The position numbers were made by a program, and so were the translations under genes. 64,000 bases of DNA from Butyrivibrio fibrisolvens (lineage in GTDB: Bacteria; Bacillota; Clostridia; Lachnospirales; Lachnospiraceae): the NCBI RefSeq assembly GCF_037113525.1, contig NZ_CP146963.1, forward strand, positions 1,240,001-1,304,000, in the 5' to 3' direction. Shown piece by piece: positions 52,080-60,306 of the stretch (position 1 is the stretch's first letter; every line of letters starts with the position of its first letter). The notes under the pieces were generated by a model that ran no database searches, was not told the origin of the DNA, and saw only the letters and a program-made list of their open reading frames with translations.

Positions 52080-52961
52080 TTATTTTTTTCTTAAGATAGC
52101 TTCATTATCAGAGAAATAATACTCACTGATATATACACCTTCAGGAACAGCAAATATAGAATCAGTAGCAATTGTATCTGTAGGCAAGAGCTTGCTTCCG
52201 TTGAACATGATGTAGTCGATAGTCTCAAGTCTTACAGGATTCTGAGCATTTGAAAAATCCATAGACAGAACCCAGAAGATCATATCAACCTTTCCGGATA
52301 CAAGAGCAGCAGCGCGGCTTCCGGAATTGATCGTTACAAGCTCGATATTCATATCAAGTCTCTTGCCAAGCTCTGCAAGGATTGCCGTATTGAATCCCAT
52401 AGGAGTTCCGTCTTCTGATACATAGTCCATAGGAGGAAGATCGCCAGTTACTCCGACCTTTAATGTATCTCTTCCATCTACAGTTTCAAAAGTGACTGCT
52501 TCAGGCTGACCGCCTTCTATAATCTTGGTTATATATTCATCCTGAAGACTTGATAGCGTCCCATCTTCCTGCATAGCGATGATCGCGGCGTTGCAGGCAG
52601 GAAGGAGATCAACATGGGCTTCGCCAACGCCCAGAGAGTAGTTCTCCAAAGGATCAGCTGTTTCTACAACATACTTGCCATCTCCTTGAGTATTAGCGAT
52701 ATATTCTGCTACGGACTTACTCAGAGGAATATAATCAATATCACCGCGGTCCAGTCCCAGGAGCATGGTAGACACATCATCGTAGCGGACTACGCCCGAC
52801 TCGGTGCCATCGGTATAGTGAATGACATATTCATAGCTAAGGCTTCCTGCCAATTCTCCTGATGTGGATCCGGAATCTGTGGCAGTTGTTCCATTATTAC
52901 CGCATGACATCGTGAAGATACATGAAACAGTTAAAATAGCAGATAACAGTGATTTTTTCAT
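52080..52961 (-). CDS. Family 3 solute-binding lipoprotein with unusual domain order
   Basis: A 293-residue lipoprotein: signal ending TMSCG, Thr/Ser linker, then binding-protein domain. Residues 50-150 resemble the C-terminal half of an amino-acid binding protein (MLLGLDRGDIDYIPL, YSLGVGEAHVDLLPACNAAI, GTLSSLQDEYITKII). Residues 165-290 resemble an N-terminal half (DTLKVGVTGDLPPMDYVSED, GFNTAILAELGKRLDM). That order is reversed relative to normal family 3 proteins. It may be a permuted domain, or two partial tandem domains. No permease or ATPase is nearby. AGGAG precedes ATG 52961. Confidence 0.72.
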   Translation of the reverse strand: MKKSLLSAILTVSCIFTMSCGNNGTTATDSGSTSGELAGSLSYEYVIHYTDGTESGVVRYDDVSTMLLGLDRGDIDYIPLSKSVAEYIANTQGDGKYVVETADPLENYSLGVGEAHVDLLPACNAAIIAMQEDGTLSSLQDEYITKIIEGGQPEAVTFETVDGRDTLKVGVTGDLPPMDYVSEDGTPMGFNTAILAELGKRLDMNIELVTINSGSRAAALVSGKVDMIFWVLSMDFSNAQNPVRLETIDYIMFNGSKLLPTDTIATDSIFAVPEGVYISEYYFSDNEAILRKK

Positions 52962-53298
52962 AATGCTCCTTTCGATTGCTACTTCAAACGCTTATAGATA
53001 TTGATTGAGAAAATACCGATATGCTCTATAGCTCCATTCCCTTTTATTACTCTTACATTTGGTCGTTTATAAAGTGTTGCAAGGCTGAGAATAATAATAC
53101 CCATACCATATACATTCTTATCGGATGATATTATCCATTTGTTTAGAAAAAAGAATAGAAGATATGACCTTAATATGTCGAGAATCATAAATTAAAAGGT
53201 AAAAGTTTTAGTAAGAAAAAATAGAAATAAGATAATAAACAAGAAAATGAATAAGAAAATAAAAGAGAAAATAGATAAATTTTTAGAATATAAATACT
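52962..53298. other. AT-rich spacer between lipoprotein gene and TnpB element
   Basis: About 340 bp with no convincing gene. The upper part should contain the minus-strand promoter of the lipoprotein gene. The segment 53200-53290 is almost only A/T, which is typical next to transposon insertion points. Confidence 0.4.
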
Positions 53299-53499
53299 GA
53301 CTGTACCCACGGGCAAGCCCGTAGGGTTCTGATTGGCAAGTGTAGCTTGTAATCGTACATCATTTTCAGACTTTGGAGTTACAAGTGTAAATCTGTTTTA
53401 ATCAGGACTTTTATTACCAAGCAGTCCAACGACCACATTAGCGGTAAATTTTTGCTTTTTAACAAGGAAGTACAGTCAATCTCCCTGATTATTAAGTTG
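53299..53499 (-). ncRNA. Candidate omegaRNA (TnpB guide RNA) region
   Basis: About 200 non-coding bases follow the tnpB stop on the same strand and reach the element end, the place where omegaRNAs are made in IS200/IS605 elements. The region is bracketed by GACTGTAC (53299) and GTACAGTC (53470), which can pair at long range, and ends in the hairpin at 53306-53326. The guide would then be copied from flanking DNA below 53299. Inferred from layout and structure only. Confidence 0.5.
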
Positions 53500-55110
53500 T
53501 TAAGCTATTTTAATTCCACTGTTTAATATTTTAAGTTTATTAGCCTTAATCCAAGTGATTAGAGCTTTTTCTTTGTTGTATTGTTCCTCAAATTTTGTAT
53601 TGCATTTGTTTTTATCTATATCATGCGTCATATGATCATAGCAGTATAGTAAGAACGATGAATACCAATCTCTCTGTACTTCAGTTCCATCATGTAGTTT
53701 AAACAATCTGTCAGACAGCTTCTTTTTTATATAAACATCTGCTGTATGGTCATACTGCGAAGCCCTGTAGTTATTCGGGACTTCTATATATGTGCCACCT
53801 GTGGCTTTGAATTTCTTCTCTACATTTGACTGAAAACCTCCGGGGCATCTGTTTTTTATGGATTTACCGAACCGCTTTTTCCTGTTAAATCTACCCTTGT
53901 CGTTCTTAGTGGTTTCCATAGCTCGCTTCATGAGCTTACTTGCATTTTTAGGCTCAGTAACAAATACATCTCCAAGACTCCGCAGGTGATTTACATCCTC
54001 TTTTATTGCAAGATTTCTGTTTACAGCATTGATGCGACATAATTCAGAATGTCTGGCTTTCAGTTTCTTATAATGATTTGAGTATTTCCAAGTCTTATGA
54101 CCTTTCTTTACAGTACCATCATCATTGTAATTTTGTGGATTGGTTGCTCTCCTTGACCTGTCCATAGCACGATAGAGCAGACGTTCTTTCCGTTCGGAAG
54201 TCTGTATACTATTGCCACGCTCCGAAAGGTTCTTCAATCCTGCTTCTGTATCAGAAGTGTAGGCAATGGTCTGCGTGCCAATATCCGCACCTATCATACC
54301 TTTGCCGTATTTATGACGGGGATTGCCATATTTATCGTATTTCGGTTTCGCCTTACCTTCAATAGTTAAGTGTAAATATACTCGGTATTTACCCCTTATC
54401 ATTTTGGAAACGAGCGTGGCATAGCAAGGTCTGTATGTATCTACACAATAGGCATCTTTAATGAGTGTATTAACAGCTTTTTTATCCATAATCTCAGGTT
54501 CAGCAAGATAAGCTAAAACAGCATTTACTTCGTCTGCTTGAAACCTGTCATCTGCCTGTATCCCGAAAGTTGTCTTTCCAAGTTTGAACTGCAATCTATT
54601 ATCCTTTACGGATATAGGAATACCACGGTTTATTTGTTTTGCTCGGATACAAGGCAGTTCTCCATATTTTGAAAAATGTATGGTCCTGCCATTACCATAC
54701 AGACATTTTTCCATACCACGCCAAACATCTTCAGCTTTGGTCAGAGCAAAGACAGCATCGACACCATACTTTTTGCCTATTGGAATCATAGATTTTCTAC
54801 AGTAATCCCATGTGACATTATAGGATTTCTGCATTTCATTAAGCTGATTAGCAAGAATTTTGCGTTTAGCTTTATCTCCTGTATTACCATATAGGGATAA
54901 TAGTTTGCGATACCTCTTTGTTCGAAAAAGCTGATCATAATTCTTTCTCATAAGACCAACAAGTTCATTGCCTGCCTTGCGGATTTTATCAGAAAGGATC
55001 ACAATCTTAAGCACATCAGAATAAGGCATATCAGTCTCAGCGACTAAAATATGCCTATCAGAAAGTTTATGGTATTGCTTTAGAGCCTTCTTATATTCTT
55101 CACCAGTCAT
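53500..55110 (-). CDS. tnpB: TnpB-like RNA-guided nuclease/transposase accessory protein without zinc-finger cysteines
   Basis: A 536-residue TnpB-family protein, longer than the usual 350-450. RuvC residues are visible in GADIGTQTIAYTS (Asp), VFVTEPKNASKLM (Glu) and VQRDWYSSFLLY (Asp). Between the last two, where TnpB normally has CxxC...CxxC, the sequence SQYDHTADVYIKKKLSDRLF then KLHDGTEVQRD has no Cys pairs. The N-terminal 200 residues are a Lys-rich wedge/REC-like part. GGAG lies upstream of the ATG. It should cut DNA guided by the omegaRNA from its own 3' end, which helps to keep the element in place. Confidence 0.85.
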   Translation of the reverse strand: MTGEEYKKALKQYHKLSDRHILVAETDMPYSDVLKIVILSDKIRKAGNELVGLMRKNYDQLFRTKRYRKLLSLYGNTGDKAKRKILANQLNEMQKSYNVTWDYCRKSMIPIGKKYGVDAVFALTKAEDVWRGMEKCLYGNGRTIHFSKYGELPCIRAKQINRGIPISVKDNRLQFKLGKTTFGIQADDRFQADEVNAVLAYLAEPEIMDKKAVNTLIKDAYCVDTYRPCYATLVSKMIRGKYRVYLHLTIEGKAKPKYDKYGNPRHKYGKGMIGADIGTQTIAYTSDTEAGLKNLSERGNSIQTSERKERLLYRAMDRSRRATNPQNYNDDGTVKKGHKTWKYSNHYKKLKARHSELCRINAVNRNLAIKEDVNHLRSLGDVFVTEPKNASKLMKRAMETTKNDKGRFNRKKRFGKSIKNRCPGGFQSNVEKKFKATGGTYIEVPNNYRASQYDHTADVYIKKKLSDRLFKLHDGTEVQRDWYSSFLLYCYDHMTHDIDKNKCNTKFEEQYNKEKALITWIKANKLKILNSGIKIA

Positions 55111-55301
55111 TTTCTTTTAACTCCTTAAGGCATAATATACTTTAATGTACCCTAAGTGTAAAGGCTTCATCCCACAGGCAAGCCTGTGGGTTTTCGCCTA
55201 CGTTAAGCTAAAATATACTTTATAACACATGGAGCTTTAGCGATAATCTACCAAAGTTCCATGCGTTTTTAATGTGAATTATTTGTCTTAATCAAACTAA
55301 T

Positions 55302-55337
55302 ATTATGAGGTAGGTGTCAACAGTTCCTTTTGACACC
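55302..55337 (-). repeat. 3'-UTR palindromic repeat, copy 2
   Basis: On the minus strand it reads GGTGTCAAAAGGAACTGTTG followed by ACACCTACCTCATAAT, 16 bases after the thiolase stop. It matches the repeat after the FKBP gene (8735-8772) at all but about two positions and has the same orientation relative to the upstream gene. Confidence 0.7.
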
Positions 55338-55352
55338 TTATGACTGAAAACC

Positions 55353-56537
55353 TTATTCACGTTCTACAATTGCAGCTGCGCCCATACCTCCGCCTACGCA
55401 CAAGGTTGCAAGACCTTTCTTTGCATCTCTTTTCTCCATTTCATGAAGGAGAGTTACGAGGATTCTTGTACCTGAGCATCCTACAGGGTGACCAAGGGCG
55501 ATAGCTCCGCCGTTAACATTGAGCTTGTCCATATCAAAGCCAAGATCCTGGCCTACTGCAACAGACTGAGCTGCGAAAGCTTCGTTAGCTTCGATAAGAT
55601 CAAAATCACCAATCTTGTAGCCGCACTTATCCATTACCTTCTTGGTTGCAGCAACAGGTCCGATACCCATAATCTGAGGATCAACACCTGCAAGCTCGCC
55701 GCCGATCCAGGTAGCCATTGGCTTAACGCCAAGTTCTTTAGCCTTTTCTTCGCTCATAACGATGATGGCAGCAGCGGCATCATTGATACCGGAAGAGTTG
55801 GCAGCAGTAACAACGCCGCCGTCCTTCTTAAATGCAGGCTTAAGACCTGAAATGCCTTCAGCAGTAACACCGGCACGTGGGCCTTCATCTGTATCGAAGA
55901 GGATTGTCTCTTTCTTTTTCTTAACTTCAACAGGAACGATCTCGTCCTTGAATTTGCCTTCAGCGATTGCTTTCTGAGCCTTCTGCTGACTCCATGCTGC
56001 GAACTCATCGAGCTGCTGCCTTGTAAGGTGCCACTGCTCAGCGATATTCTCGGCTGTGATTCCCATGTGATAGTGATAGAATGCGTCTGTGAGAGCATCT
56101 GTGATCATGGCATCTTCCATGGTTGCAGGTCCCATACGATATCCAAAACGTGCCTGACGAAGAAGATAAGGAGCCATTGACATGTTCTCCATACCACCTG
56201 CTACGATGATGTCAGCATCTCCCATGGAGATGAGCTTTGCAGCAAGGTTTACGCAGTGAAGACCTGATCCGCAAAGTACATTGATAGTAGTAGCAGGTAC
56301 TTCTACAGGTATACCTGCATTAATTGCTGGCTGTCTTGCAGGATTCTGACCAAGACCAGCCTGAATTACGCAGCCCATGTATACTTCATCAACCTGCTCT
56401 GGTTTAATGCCAGTTCTTTTAAGAGCCTCTTTGATAACAACTGTTCCAAGCTCAGGAGCAGGTGTATTTGAAAGAGTTCCTCCCATAGTTCCGATCGCGG
56501 TACGACATGCACCGGCAAGTACAACTTTTCTTCCCAT
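55353..56537 (-). CDS. thlA: Acetyl-CoA acetyltransferase (thiolase)
   Basis: About 394 residues, from ATG 56537 (GGGAGG five bases upstream). It condenses two acetyl-CoA to acetoacetyl-CoA, the first step of butyrate synthesis. Catalytic residues: Cys in NVLCGSGLHC (near residue 88), His in GGAIALGHPVGCSG (near 350) and Cys in TLCVGGGMGAA (near 379). The other butyrate genes are not in the window, unlike the clustered thl-crt-bcd order of some relatives. The symbol follows the biosynthetic thiolase family. Confidence 0.93.
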   Translation of the reverse strand: MGRKVVLAGACRTAIGTMGGTLSNTPAPELGTVVIKEALKRTGIKPEQVDEVYMGCVIQAGLGQNPARQPAINAGIPVEVPATTINVLCGSGLHCVNLAAKLISMGDADIIVAGGMENMSMAPYLLRQARFGYRMGPATMEDAMITDALTDAFYHYHMGITAENIAEQWHLTRQQLDEFAAWSQQKAQKAIAEGKFKDEIVPVEVKKKKETILFDTDEGPRAGVTAEGISGLKPAFKKDGGVVTAANSSGINDAAAAIIVMSEEKAKELGVKPMATWIGGELAGVDPQIMGIGPVAATKKVMDKCGYKIGDFDLIEANEAFAAQSVAVGQDLGFDMDKLNVNGGAIALGHPVGCSGTRILVTLLHEMEKRDAKKGLATLCVGGGMGAAAIVERE

Positions 56538-56898
56538 AAGAACCTCCCATATGATATAATTAGTGTCACTTGGTACAAATACTACCAATAATAATTTTAT
56601 TCTTGTAGTAAAAGCATTTCAACTCTACTGATAGAAAAATAAATCTATTAGTAATATATGAGGTTTAAAAGTGTTTCTTATTCTTTATCTTTAATATCTA
56701 TCAATTGTATATGACTCATTGATAAAGAAAAGCGCGCATTTACTGCGCTTTTTCGTGGTTCGTAAAAATGGCGTCAATATACAATTATCTGTCAATGACA
56801 GATTCAGTAAAGATTTCCCTTTTTTAATTTATGTAAGATTTAATAGGAATATGCAAGGGTCAAAGATTCTTTTGGCACCTGCATTATAGGGTAACTAT
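56538..56898. promoter_or_regulatory. Divergent spacer between thiolase and ABC exporter genes
   Basis: A 361-bp AT-rich region. It includes a hairpin AAAGCGC / GCGCTTT (56729-56751) with loop GCATTTACT and TTTT behind it; the loop resembles that of the hairpin at 17981-18005. Promoters for both genes should lie here but none is clear. Confidence 0.4.
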
Positions 56899-58608
56899 AT
56901 GAAAAAATTATTAGATACTTTTTTAAACAAAATTCTGAATACCCCTGTAAAACTTGAGCTTAGTGGAATAGTGCTTATCTCGTTGGGGCAGGTCATATTT
57001 GAAGTTTTAAATATTGCCAACATAGAAATCTGCAGGCGAATGCTTAATGACGTATTATCCCATGACCTTGAAAAGTTGAAGATAAACATCATATTTTTTG
57101 TCATAGTAATGATTGGAGTTTTTGCAATGGAATATGCAAATGGTTATCTGACAGCGCATGTGCGCGGAAAGCTTCACCTTGCTCTTACAGATAAACTTAT
57201 GGCTAAGAACTCAAACCTAGTTTGCTGGAGCAGGGGAGATATTAGTTCAAGCGACAGGGTATCGATCGTAAACGGTGATAGTGAAAAGTATGTGGGAAGC
57301 CTCATAAATAAAGCATTTCTTTTTTCATCATTTATGGCTATTCCCTGTTACATCATCTATGGAATGACAATTAGTGTGTGGATAACTTTGCTGATCATTA
57401 TTTCCAGCATTGTACTTAGTATCTTAAACAAAAACAACAAACTTAAACTATATAAGCACAATGAAGAAATAAATGAAAAATATGGCGTGTGGACTAACTT
57501 TCTGTGGAAAGCCTTGGACAATCTGGAGGTTATCAGAGCATTTCTTTCTAAAAATAAGATCATTTCTGAGCATAGGAAAAGAAATGATGATTTCTGTAAT
57601 GCGCAGGAGGAATCATGGGAGACACAGCTCAAAGTATATCTTATAGAAGAGACAGCGGATATGATGTTTACCCTGGTAATACTATGCATGAGTTTTGCTT
57701 CTATGATCGTAGGAACTATGCCACCTTCAAATATGCTTGCAATTATCAGGGCTTTGAATGATGTTCAAAATAAAATATTTGAATTGCCAGGTCAGATGAT
57801 ACAGCTTAAAGAGCTTGAAAGCATAGCATCAAGGATCACTAAGTTTGAGCAGATGCCGGATGATAGGGGCACGCTGGATCTAAATGAAGATTTCAGATAT
57901 CTTCAGCTCAAAAATCTATGTGTTAGCTATGATGATCAACAGATTATTAAAAACATAAATTATAGATTTGAAAAGGGGAAGTTCTACGTTATTGCGGGGC
58001 CATCCGGCTGCGGTAAAAGCACAATGCTTAAGGCAATAGCAAGACTGATTCCGCTTGGCGGCGGAAGTATTTACTGGAATGATACGGATCTTTCAAAAGT
58101 AGTCAGGAAGTCTTTTTTTAAGAGGACTAGTTACATAGAGCAAAGCCACGTTTTTATGGAAGGTGATATTAGAGAAAATATTGTGATGGAAAGCTTTAAT
58201 GAAGCTAGATATAACAGTGCCCTTAAGGATTCCAAACTACTTGATGTTTTTAGGAAAAATAACATTGATGACAAGCTGAAAATATACCAGTCAGGATATC
58301 CACTTTCTTCTGGCGAAAGGCAGATGCTCGCATTTGCCAGTGTTCTATATAGCTCAAAAGAGCTTATTTTGCTGGATGAATCTTTTTCTGCGGTAGATCC
58401 GGGAAAAGAAAGATCGTTTTATCAGAAACTAAAGAAGTTATCAGCTATCGGAGCTACTGTGATTATGGTTTCTCACAGGCATACTATTTTGATATCCCTG
58501 ATGAGATTGTTTACATGGATCAGGGAAGGATTCTTGATAGAGGCAGCGTGGAGGGAGCAGTATGATAAGAAAAATAAGAAAAGCATGTATCCCGCTGATG
58601 ATGGATAA
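56899..58608 (+). CDS. ABC exporter subunit 1 (permease-ATPase) with C-terminal frameshift
   Basis: A half-transporter: six membrane helices (about residues 20-290) then an ATPase with GPSGCGKST, LSSGERQML (signature with SSGE) and ELILLDESFSAVD. After SHRHTI near 58490 the frame becomes atypical and ends at 58608, overlapping the next gene by 47 bases. One base earlier in frame, the DNA reads DIPDEIVYMDQGRILDRGSV and ends at 58565 with an ATGA overlap, which is the expected tail. One T is probably missing from the T4 run at 58487-58490. It pairs with the second subunit. Confidence 0.85.
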   Translation: MKKLLDTFLNKILNTPVKLELSGIVLISLGQVIFEVLNIANIEICRRMLNDVLSHDLEKLKINIIFFVIVMIGVFAMEYANGYLTAHVRGKLHLALTDKLMAKNSNLVCWSRGDISSSDRVSIVNGDSEKYVGSLINKAFLFSSFMAIPCYIIYGMTISVWITLLIIISSIVLSILNKNNKLKLYKHNEEINEKYGVWTNFLWKALDNLEVIRAFLSKNKIISEHRKRNDDFCNAQEESWETQLKVYLIEETADMMFTLVILCMSFASMIVGTMPPSNMLAIIRALNDVQNKIFELPGQMIQLKELESIASRITKFEQMPDDRGTLDLNEDFRYLQLKNLCVSYDDQQIIKNINYRFEKGKFYVIAGPSGCGKSTMLKAIARLIPLGGGSIYWNDTDLSKVVRKSFFKRTSYIEQSHVFMEGDIRENIVMESFNEARYNSALKDSKLLDVFRKNNIDDKLKIYQSGYPLSSGERQMLAFASVLYSSKELILLDESFSAVDPGKERSFYQKLKKLSAIGATVIMVSHRHTILISLMRLFTWIREGFLIEAAWREQYDKKNKKSMYPADDG

Positions 58609-60220
58609 AGATACAAGAAAATATATTTATGCCGTTTTTGGTATGAGTATTTATATCTCATTACAGTCTGCATTAGTGCCTGCTTTTATCAATTTAATGA
58701 TGGAGCAATATGAAAGATGCAACTATAGCAAAATGGCCTTGTACACAGCTATTTGGTTTTTGATCACAGGAATATTTATAGCGGTAAGGTATCGTTTTGA
58801 TAAACTTATCAATGGCAAATTTTATTTTCTTACAATTGAAGCAATACGCGAAAAGTGCATAAATACTTTGTATAACTCAAACATGGCGCAGATAGATAAA
58901 AACTATGATGGTAATGAGGCGTATTCTTTTTTGGCAGATAGGGTTGATACACTGGTTGGCATGCTGTACAAGTTGGTTCAGTTTCTTTCGGAAGCATTAG
59001 TTTTTGCAGCACTGGGAATCTGGTGCATATATATTGGCAGTTGGACGGCGCTTGTAGTGATTGCCGGTAGCATTATGCAACTGGCAATTGGAAGCCTTGG
59101 AAGCGAGTCCATAAATAAGCAAAACGAACATCTTTTTAAAGAAAAATCAAAGATCATAGGAGCGGTAAAACGCCTTTTTAGCGGAACTGAGAGCTATATC
59201 GTTAATGGTAAGTATGATTCTAATGTACAGGAAATAGACGGCTTATTTAATGGATATATAAATGAATCCAGGAAAAATGCTCTTAAACAGGCGGGGAGAT
59301 CGAACCTGATGAGGCTTTCAGATGCAGCAGTATACCTGCTTCTTATGATAACGTCTTTCTTTTTGATAAAAGAGGATAGCGTTCGAATAATCATAACCAT
59401 GTTTTCTGTATATAATATTATGAAAAAGTATACAGGATGGATGACATCTGATCTGACAGGAATCAAGGATAACGTATACGTTCTAGATAAGTACTTAAAA
59501 TATATAGGCTGTCCAAAAAATCATATTGAAGAATGCGATGATAAAAATATCTTAGAAGCTTGCAACATAAGCTACCGCGTTAATGATAAGAATATACTTG
59601 ATAATATTGACCTTACTGTTGCCCGAAATACTAAGGTTGCCCTTATTGGTAAGAACGGGTCAGGAAAGACAACTTTTTTACGGATACTACTAAATCTTCT
59701 ACCCCCAACAAGTGGCTGGGTCAGGAAAAATGATGCAGAAGTTTATTCGTATATACCAGTGGCGCCGCAGCTATTCCCCGTTTCAATTCACGAAAATATA
59801 TCTTATGGAACTTTGGAAAAAGATGACTTTGGGATATGCGAAATTGAAGAGCAGGCAGACCTTAAGAAACTAGGAGATGAAAGATTAGGAGAGAAACTTC
59901 CAGACGGCGATGAAAACCTGTCAGGAGGGGAAGCTCAGAGAGTAGCAATCGGTAGAGCAATGATAGCTAAGTCAGAAATACTGATAGCTGATGAACCAAC
60001 TGCAAACCTCGACCCTATTACTACTAAAAAAGTATTTGGGAATCTCATAAAAAGTTCTTCTTCAGTCCTTTATACAACACATAATCCGAAACTACTTGAG
60101 TATGCAGACATAATTCACATTATGGATAAGGGAAAGATAGTTGCGTCAGGAAAGTACGAAGATATACGCTTAATGAAGATATATAAAGAGTGGGAAAATG
60201 AAGTTTTAGATAGTGTTTAG
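58562..60220 (+). CDS. ABC exporter subunit 2 (permease-ATPase)
   Basis: A 552-residue half-transporter. Six membrane helices (about residues 20-300) are followed by GKNGSGKTT (Walker A), LSGGEAQRVAIG (signature) and EILIADEPTANLD (Walker B). The degenerate Walker B Glu-Pro pattern (DEP) in this subunit and DES in subunit 1 fit a heterodimer. Cargo unknown: peptide, lipid or drug export are all possible. Starts within ATGA of the restored subunit 1 frame. A terminator follows. Confidence 0.9.
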   Translation: MIRKIRKACIPLMMDKDTRKYIYAVFGMSIYISLQSALVPAFINLMMEQYERCNYSKMALYTAIWFLITGIFIAVRYRFDKLINGKFYFLTIEAIREKCINTLYNSNMAQIDKNYDGNEAYSFLADRVDTLVGMLYKLVQFLSEALVFAALGIWCIYIGSWTALVVIAGSIMQLAIGSLGSESINKQNEHLFKEKSKIIGAVKRLFSGTESYIVNGKYDSNVQEIDGLFNGYINESRKNALKQAGRSNLMRLSDAAVYLLLMITSFFLIKEDSVRIIITMFSVYNIMKKYTGWMTSDLTGIKDNVYVLDKYLKYIGCPKNHIEECDDKNILEACNISYRVNDKNILDNIDLTVARNTKVALIGKNGSGKTTFLRILLNLLPPTSGWVRKNDAEVYSYIPVAPQLFPVSIHENISYGTLEKDDFGICEIEEQADLKKLGDERLGEKLPDGDENLSGGEAQRVAIGRAMIAKSEILIADEPTANLDPITTKKVFGNLIKSSSSVLYTTHNPKLLEYADIIHIMDKGKIVASGKYEDIRLMKIYKEWENEVLDSV

Positions 60221-60232
60221 TCAAAAGAAATC

Positions 60233-60275
60233 GAGGCCTCTAACATGGCTTTTGCCATGCCAGAGACCTCTTTTT
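60233..60275. terminator. Terminator between exporter and pectinesterase genes
   Basis: GAGGCCTCT...GAGACCTC outer stem with inner ATGGC / GCCAT and a TTTT loop, then T5. The minus strand also has a T-rich follow-on, so it can end both transcripts. Confidence 0.85.
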
Positions 60276-60306
60276 CATAATTTCTTGGTTTTGATTTGGT
60301 TATAAA

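Larger units (their letters stand above)
53299..55190 (-). mobile_element. IS200/IS605-type element with tnpB only (IS1341-like)
   Basis: The tnpB gene on the minus strand is flanked by two related end hairpins: CCCACGGGC AA GCCCGTAGGG at 53306-53326 and CCCACAGGC AA GCCTGTGGG at 55171-55190. No tnpA gene is present, so the element would depend on a TnpA elsewhere. Exact ends cannot be fixed without an empty site; the coordinates run from the outer GACTGTAC to the end of the right hairpin. Confidence 0.75.

Noticed and set aside
52979..53188. A 69-residue minus-strand frame upstream of the family 3 binding lipoprotein
   Set aside because: No ribosome site, very AT-rich, and no recognisable protein features. 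It probably covers the promoter region.
53299..53340. A short CRISPR-like repeat unit near the TnpB element
   Set aside because: The CCCACGGG/CCCACAGG hairpins occur once at each end of the element with no spacer-repeat array; they are transposon ends.
58480..58500. Programmed -1 frameshifting at the T run in the ABC exporter gene
   Set aside because: The run is only four T and I see no downstream stimulatory hairpin or pseudoknot; a plain indel or sequencing error is simpler.
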